NCBI GenBank assembly: GCA_903875275.1
Contig: CAIQVX010000191.1
Span: forward strand, 1 to 44,070
Length of the DNA stretch: 44,070 nt
Direction: 5' to 3'
DNA from: an uncultured beta proteobacterium
GTDB lineage: Bacteria > Pseudomonadota > Gammaproteobacteria > Burkholderiales > Burkholderiaceae_C
This document shows positions 38,858 to 44,070 of this stretch, one piece after another. The stretch's first letter is position 1. Each line of letters begins with the position of its first letter. The notes beneath the pieces were generated by a model. It worked only from the letters and a program-made list of their open reading frames with translations, had not been told where the DNA came from and did not search any database. The position numbers and the translations under genes are program-made.

Positions 38858-41614
38858 TTACATCTTGTAAGTCAGACCGATAAGCACCTGGCGACCGTAT
38901 TTTTCGTAGATGGCCGGGTACATCAGCTTGGGTACCGTGCCGCTGTTCGAATCGACCGTCATCATGGTGCGGTAGGGTTCGTTGGTCAGGTTGTTGATCT
39001 GGAACAGGAACGACAAGCCCTTGTAGGTGCCGGTTTCAAAGCCGTACCCAATCTGGAAATCCAGCACGCGTTCCGGCTCGATCGTGGTGTACGAGGTATC
39101 ACCCCAGGCGTTTCGTACCGCAGCCATGTAGGTCGAGCGATAGCGCTGCGCAATACGGGTCTGGAAACCGCCCTTTTCGTAATAGAGAACAAGGCTGTTG
39201 ACGTTGCCCGACAGGCCTTCCAGCGGATTGTCCAGGTTGTTGCCCTGATGGATGTTGCTGTTGGTGTGCGACGCCGAGGCGACCAAACCAAAACCGCTGA
39301 GCGCGGAGCTCAGCATGCCGGCATCCCAGGCCACACTGAGTTCGGTGCCGCTGACGTAACCGCCATCGCCATTGGCCATGGTGCTCATGGTTCCAGCGTA
39401 AGTGATGATCGGTGGAACGCCGTTCAACGGATCGGGGTAACCAGTGAAGTTGTACGGTACGGTCTGGTTATAGACGGTTGACTTCAGGTTCTTGCGGAAT
39501 GCTGCGGCCGAAACGTAGCTGCGTTTGCCATAGTATTTTTCGAGCGACACGTCAAACGCATCAGCGCGCCACGGTTCGAGCGTGGGGTTGCCACCGGTAG
39601 CCGACCACAGACCGGGCGCGGTAATGGCACGGGAGATGTTGTTGACGCCGGCGCGCATGTCTTCCATGTTCGGGCGCGCCAGGACTTTCGCCGCGCCAAA
39701 GCGCAACAGGGTGTTGGAGCCCAGATCGCCGACCAGATTCAGACTTGGCAACACATCGGTGTAGCTGGTGCCGCCGCTGACAGGAACCGTGCCTGTTCCG
39801 TCCCAGTAGAGGCCGGTTCCGGTCTGGTCCGCATGCACCACCTGCACGCCAAAGTTGCCATGGACCGGGATGCCGGCCTGGAAGTCAAGACCGAGCTTGC
39901 TGTAGGCGGTCAGCACTTTTTCGCGCACACCCCAGATGCGGTTCGGCGCGCTGCTCAGGTCATCCGGACGTGAGGAGAAGAGCCCGGTCGCCAGCAGCGT
40001 GGCCACATCGAAATTGGCCACTGACGGAATGCTGCCAAAACCCAGCGTGGCAGGCGACTGCAGAATGCCGGCCGGGAATGCCAGTGAGGTTGCACCCGTC
40101 TTCAGGTCATAGGCTTCCTTGACGGCCTTGTAGTCCTTGCTGCGGCTGGAGTAGTTCACGCCCCCTTCGAAGTGGTTCACCGGCCCCCAGTCGAGTTCGC
40201 GCTTGGCTGCGAGACGGATGCCCTTCATTTCGTCGTCAACATTGAAGATCCGCGCAGCGCCCATCTGGCCCCAGAACTGCTGCAGTTGCATGACCGCCGG
40301 GTTGGCCCAGTTGATGGTCGGAACAAACTGGGAGAAGCCCGACATCGAAATGGCGGTGCTGCTGAAGCCCGATGCGGTGGTCGGTCCCGCGTACATTTCG
40401 GCGGTCTTCTCGTCACGATTGGCTTTGGAGTAGCTAAGGTCGGCAATGGTGGTCCATTTACCGAACTTCAGTTCGTTGTTCAGACCGATCGCAGAAATGG
40501 TGTCATCGCGCTGGTTACCGCGGGAAAGCAGCTTGCCCGAGATGTTGTCGATGGCACCGCCGACGACAACCTTCTCGCCGCCGAAGTTGGCGTAGGCCGG
40601 GTTGGTGTAGGTGACACCGTTCCAGGTGTTCATTTCGCCCTGGAACTCACGACCAACAAATTTCTTGCTGAATTTGGAGTAGTACAGGTCAAGAACTGTG
40701 TGCACGTCCTTGTTCGGCTTGTACTCCAGAACACCCATCAGGCCATCGCGAACCTGGCTGCTGGAGAAAGCAGTCGCTTCAAAACCCTGCAGTGCAACTG
40801 CATCGCGAGCCACACCCTTGATGCCGCAGTCGCCACCGCACCAGTCGGGCGGATAGGAGGCCGGGTTGGCCGTATTGGCCCACCACCAGTTGGCATAGTG
40901 CTGCTGCTGCTCGGGGCTGTCCAGGTGGGCAAAGCCCAGCGCAATACCGAGCGTGCGGTCGGCCGACTGATCCACGTAGGACGCGCTGATGCGGTTGCCC
41001 TTGCTGCTGACGCCAGGAATCTGGTCGCCGTTCGAATTGGATTCAACCCGGGCGTTGAAGTTGGCCTGGCGCCCCTTGAAATCCAGCGGGCGAATGGACT
41101 GCATGTTGACCGTACCGGACAGTCCCTGCGCACCCAGTGCGGCATCGGGCGTCTTGTACACGGTGGCTCCACCCATCAGTTCCGAGGGGAACTGGTCGTA
41201 CTCAACGGAGCGATCCGAACCGCTGCTCACCATTTCGCGGCCGTTGAGCAAGGTCACGCCGTACTTGGGTGCCAAACCACGGATCGACAGCACCTGCGCG
41301 TTGCCGTTGACACGCTGGGCGGCGATGCCAGGCAGGCGCGCCAGAGATTCGGCAATGCTCAGATCGGGCAGCTTGCCCAGGTCCTCGGCCGTCACCGCTT
41401 CCACGATCGAGTCGGAGTTGCGCTTCACCGCGATCGAGCTCTCGATACTGCCACGGATGCCGGTAATTACCACGGAGTCCAGGTTGGCCTGTTGCGCGTA
41501 GGCTGTACCCATCGCAAAGATGAGGGTTGAGCAAGCCGCCGCGATGGGACTCACCCGCAGTGCAGCACGGTGCCGGAAGGTGCTCTGGCCGCGCTGGTTG
41601 GCAGTGGTTTTCAT
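38858..41614 (-). CDS. TonB-dependent receptor (Xanthomonas/Caulobacter-type)
   Basis: Signal peptide; plug domain SVVITGIRGSIESSIAVKRNSDSIVEAVTAEDLGKLPDLSIAESLARLPGIAAQRVNG; C-terminal YGRQVLIGLTYKM aromatic-terminal strand. Confidence 0.94.
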   Translation of the reverse strand: MKTTANQRGQSTFRHRAALRVSPIAAACSTLIFAMGTAYAQQANLDSVVITGIRGSIESSIAVKRNSDSIVEAVTAEDLGKLPDLSIAESLARLPGIAAQRVNGNAQVLSIRGLAPKYGVTLLNGREMVSSGSDRSVEYDQFPSELMGGATVYKTPDAALGAQGLSGTVNMQSIRPLDFKGRQANFNARVESNSNGDQIPGVSSKGNRISASYVDQSADRTLGIALGFAHLDSPEQQQHYANWWWANTANPASYPPDWCGGDCGIKGVARDAVALQGFEATAFSSSQVRDGLMGVLEYKPNKDVHTVLDLYYSKFSKKFVGREFQGEMNTWNGVTYTNPAYANFGGEKVVVGGAIDNISGKLLSRGNQRDDTISAIGLNNELKFGKWTTIADLSYSKANRDEKTAEMYAGPTTASGFSSTAISMSGFSQFVPTINWANPAVMQLQQFWGQMGAARIFNVDDEMKGIRLAAKRELDWGPVNHFEGGVNYSSRSKDYKAVKEAYDLKTGATSLAFPAGILQSPATLGFGSIPSVANFDVATLLATGLFSSRPDDLSSAPNRIWGVREKVLTAYSKLGLDFQAGIPVHGNFGVQVVHADQTGTGLYWDGTGTVPVSGGTSYTDVLPSLNLVGDLGSNTLLRFGAAKVLARPNMEDMRAGVNNISRAITAPGLWSATGGNPTLEPWRADAFDVSLEKYYGKRSYVSAAAFRKNLKSTVYNQTVPYNFTGYPDPLNGVPPIITYAGTMSTMANGDGGYVSGTELSVAWDAGMLSSALSGFGLVASASHTNSNIHQGNNLDNPLEGLSGNVNSLVLYYEKGGFQTRIAQRYRSTYMAAVRNAWGDTSYTTIEPERVLDFQIGYGFETGTYKGLSFLFQINNLTNEPYRTMMTVDSNSGTVPKLMYPAIYEKYGRQVLIGLTYKM

Positions 41615-41636
41615 TCAGGTACTCCTGGTTTTTGTT

Positions 41637-41666
41637 AAAAATGCATCGTCAACGAACAACGATGCA
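41637..41666 (-). promoter_or_regulatory. Leader hairpin plus U5 (attenuator-like) in the TonB-receptor 5' region
   Basis: TGCATCGT (41642-41649) pairs with ACGATGCA (41659-41666), 9-nt loop; followed on the minus strand by TTTTT, about 23 bp before the ATG. Confidence 0.5.
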
Positions 41667-41692
41667 GGAATTCATGGACCGCAAAATCATTC

Positions 41693-41706
41693 TGGAAACG
41701 TTTCCA
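41693..41706. promoter_or_regulatory. LacI-family operator candidate TGGAAACGTTTCCA (perfect palindrome)
   Basis: Perfect 14-bp palindrome 78 bp upstream of the TonB-receptor ATG. Confidence 0.8.
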
Positions 41707-41789
41707 TTGCGGTTGAATTTATCACCGGGAGATTTCGTTAAACATCGGTGAATTCCCTAAGCCAGGCATGTATTTGACCGGTATATGGT

Positions 41790-41819
41790 CGAAACCGTTG
41801 CTAGGTAACAACGGTTTCG
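41790..41819. repeat. Perfect inverted repeat CGAAACCGTTG-8nt-CAACGGTTTCG
   Basis: 11-bp arms 41790-41800 and 41809-41819, 8-nt loop; lies between the GH5 stop and the receptor promoter region. Confidence 0.85.
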
Positions 41820-41826
41820 CCCCAAA

Positions 41827-43107
41827 TCAGGGCGCTTTGAACGGATCTGGTGCCCTGGAAGCACTCATCCACCGCATCAACTCCTGGTGTGGTGCGTAGG
41901 AAACGGTTCCAAAACGTTTGAAGAGGTCCTCAATCTCGCCCAGGGAGGCTGTTGCAAAGTCCAGCGCGGGCACTCGCTCCCCCGCAGTGTTGGCGACCAT
42001 GCCCCAGTTTCCACTCACCTGGCCACCCGCGTTGCTGACCATCTTGAGAGACCAGATGGCCGCCGCCCAGCCGTGGCTGGCGTAGGCGTCAAAACTGGCG
42101 CGGCCGATTTGGCCTCCCAGTTCGTTCTCCATGTCAGCCCAGGGCTGGAATTCACCCACAAAAAAGGCCGCGTCGAGTCGGGTCAATCGGCTCACCCAGT
42201 CGCACACACCCCCGGTGCCGGATGGACACACAAGCCAATCCCGATGCACCTGGACCCCGGGCTTGCCCCAGCCAAAGTGGCCGGGATAAAAATGCATCTC
42301 AAAAGCGACGTTGTGCATGCCCGCATCCGCCGGCTTGCCGTAGGCGTCGATACCCTGATGGTGCCCGGGCAGAATGATGACGTGGCGGGGGTCGACGGCG
42401 CGCACCGTGGTGTAAAGCTTTTTCATCAGCGCTGCCATCTGCTCCTGCGTACTGCCCCAGGGCTCATTGAGCAGGCTGTAGCCAGCGACGGCAGCGCGGT
42501 CCCTGTAGCGCTTGGCGACCTGCTCCCACAACCAGGCCGTGCGGTCCTGGTAGTCGGGCCTGCTCCACAGCAGGTTGCGGTTGGCACAGCCGCTGTGATG
42601 CTCCGTCCCCTGACTGCCCACAGCGCCATGCAGGTCCAGAATCACGTACAGTCCGCGCGCCTCGGCCTGGTCGATCGCCAGATCAAGGTAATGCCAGGCA
42701 TCCGGGCGCAGATGACGCGGATTTTTTTCATCCTCAAGCAGATTCCAGATGAAAGGCAGGCGCACCATGTTCAGCCCGAATCGTGGCAACAGATCCCAGT
42801 CGCGCTGGGTCATCCAGTTGTCGCGAAAGAGCTTCATCAAACGCTCGCGTTCGGCGAATCCAAAGCGCTTGTCCAGCGTCGCCTCCAGCGTGCACTGGTC
42901 ATCGATGGCTTCTGATCGTTGTCCCATCATCCAGAATTCGAGCATCAGCCAGTTGCCAAGATTGGCTCCTTTGAGATCGACCCGACGGCCGTCGGCCTGG
43001 ACCCAGTATTTGCCCTGCGTTGCGAGCATGGGCAGTTCCGCTGCAACCTTGCCGCTAAGGGCGAAAAGCGCCAGCATCTGGATCAGTGCAAACACAGTGC
43101 GAAACAT
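41827..43107 (-). CDS. GH5 glycosidase (cellulase / exo-beta-1,3-glucanase-like), secreted
   Basis: Signal peptide MFRTVFALIQMLALFALSGKVAAE; LKGANLGNWLMLEFWM; acid/base AGYSLLNEPWGS; nucleophile FFVGEFQPWAD. Confidence 0.92.
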   Translation of the reverse strand: MFRTVFALIQMLALFALSGKVAAELPMLATQGKYWVQADGRRVDLKGANLGNWLMLEFWMMGQRSEAIDDQCTLEATLDKRFGFAERERLMKLFRDNWMTQRDWDLLPRFGLNMVRLPFIWNLLEDEKNPRHLRPDAWHYLDLAIDQAEARGLYVILDLHGAVGSQGTEHHSGCANRNLLWSRPDYQDRTAWLWEQVAKRYRDRAAVAGYSLLNEPWGSTQEQMAALMKKLYTTVRAVDPRHVIILPGHHQGIDAYGKPADAGMHNVAFEMHFYPGHFGWGKPGVQVHRDWLVCPSGTGGVCDWVSRLTRLDAAFFVGEFQPWADMENELGGQIGRASFDAYASHGWAAAIWSLKMVSNAGGQVSGNWGMVANTAGERVPALDFATASLGEIEDLFKRFGTVSYAPHQELMRWMSASRAPDPFKAP

Positions 43108-43153
43108 GGTTCCCCCCAAAAATGAGAATTTCAGATGGCTTGGTCGTTACCGA

Positions 43154-44070
43154 CTACAGAGTGTGGGTGCGGTCACCCTGGGTAAAGCCAAGAGCTTCCC
43201 ACGGCTCACCCCGGTACAGGCCGATGACCTTGAACAGTTCGCCCATTTCATGTTCCATGATCAATCTCTGCGCATGCACACGCGCGCTCAGGGCGGCGCT
43301 TTCGAGCAGGTCCACCAGCCCACAATTGATCAGGAAGCGTGCCTGTGTGCAGTAGCCCAGCACACCCAGACCGGCCTCATTGGCGGCCAGCGCAATGCCG
43401 GTGAAATTGACATGGGCCGTAATGTCCTTGAGCCCGACGTCGGACAGTGGATCCGGGTCGGACTGATGGCTGCGATGGCACATCACCGTACCCATGTGGC
43501 GCTGCGGATGATAGTACTCCTGCTCCGGAAATCCGTAATCAATGAGAAAAATCGCGCCGCGTGCAAGCCGGTCGGCGAGGGTACGAATGAAGGAATGGGC
43601 CTGCTCGTGGATCTCGGTCAGAAAATCGTGGTCGCCTTCGATCTCGCAGGGTGGCCGCAGTTCTGTGAGCCGCTCACTCCAGGCCAGGGTCAAGGGTTCC
43701 TGCGCCACTGCGGAGGCTGTAGGCTCCACAACAACGCCGCGTTCGTACCAGACACCGCCGACACGACTCAGCAATTTGACGGGCATCGCGTCCAGCACCT
43801 CATTGCCGAGGACCAGCCCCTGCAGTGCGGCAGGGAGTTCGCTGACCCAGTTGACGGTACCGGCGTACTTTTCCAGCGTCTGTTGCTGACGCTGACGCAA
43901 AGTGCCCGACAGATCGACGATGTTGTAGCGCGGCAAAGGCAGGCCCATGGCGTCCAGCCGATCGAGCAGTTGCAGCGCAAGAGCACCCGAGCCAGCGCCA
44001 AACTCCCAGATTTCCTGGGTCTGCGTCACCTGCAACGCCTGCGCCACCTGCGCCGCGAGCGCCTGACCAA
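43154..44070 (-). CDS. MidA-like (NDUFAF7 family) SAM-dependent methyltransferase, truncated by window edge
   Basis: IWEFGAGSGALALQLLDRL; EVLDAMPVKLLSRVGGVWYERGV; FLIDYGFPEQEYYHPQRHMGTVMCHRSHQSD. Frame is open to the window end. Confidence 0.9.
   Translation of the reverse strand, partial: GQALAAQVAQALQVTQTQEIWEFGAGSGALALQLLDRLDAMGLPLPRYNIVDLSGTLRQRQQQTLEKYAGTVNWVSELPAALQGLVLGNEVLDAMPVKLLSRVGGVWYERGVVVEPTASAVAQEPLTLAWSERLTELRPPCEIEGDHDFLTEIHEQAHSFIRTLADRLARGAIFLIDYGFPEQEYYHPQRHMGTVMCHRSHQSDPDPLSDVGLKDITAHVNFTGIALAANEAGLGVLGYCTQARFLINCGLVDLLESAALSARVHAQRLIMEHEMGELFKVIGLYRGEPWEALGFTQGDRTHTL

Noticed and set aside
40172-41530. 452-aa + strand ORF antisense to the TonB receptor
   Set aside because: Shadow ORF with no motif support; the receptor ORF is complete with a signal peptide.
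1-44070. CRISPR arrays, tRNA/rRNA genes, insertion sequences or prophage
   Set aside because: Scanned by eye for direct-repeat arrays, transposase/integrase motifs and tRNA-like cloverleaf/CCA ends; none convincing.

Overview
GC-rich proteobacterial chromosomal window, probably Burkholderiales/Comamonadaceae-like (inferred from gene content and style, not verified). It begins with a housekeeping block: 5-FCL, lytic transglycosylase, GST, CCA tRNA nucleotidyltransferase and a Kef-type antiporter. The rest is a large glycan-utilisation locus with five parts. (A) A + strand sugar ABC transporter/GH1 operon (5645-11091). (B) A phospholipid/esterase block: Tat-dependent phospholipase C, lipoprotein esterase and GDPD. 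(C) A long - strand N-acetylglucosamine operon: HPr-EI fusion, NagE-type IICBA, GH20, GntR/NagR-like regulator, NagA, SIS-type NagB-II, SGNH hydrolase and a DUF5009/HGSNAT-like membrane protein, ending near GDPD. (D) A second - strand ABC transporter/GH1 operon that also carries a flavin-dependent (tryptophan) halogenase and a secreted GH30. (E) A LacI regulator, GH3, a TonB-dependent receptor and GH5. A MidA-like methyltransferase gene runs off the right edge. The strongest non-gene signals are three near-identical LacI-type palindromes (TGGAAA-SS-WTTCCA) upstream of both ABC/GH1 operons and the TonB receptor, about 36 kb apart end to end. Others are a tandem GntR-like operator pair before the PTS/nag operon, an attenuator-like hairpin in the TonB-receptor leader, and a strong intrinsic terminator separating the receptor from GH3-LacI. 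The most intriguing gene is the halogenase-family flavoprotein embedded in a beta-glucan uptake operon. No CRISPR, tRNA, rRNA or mobile elements were seen.
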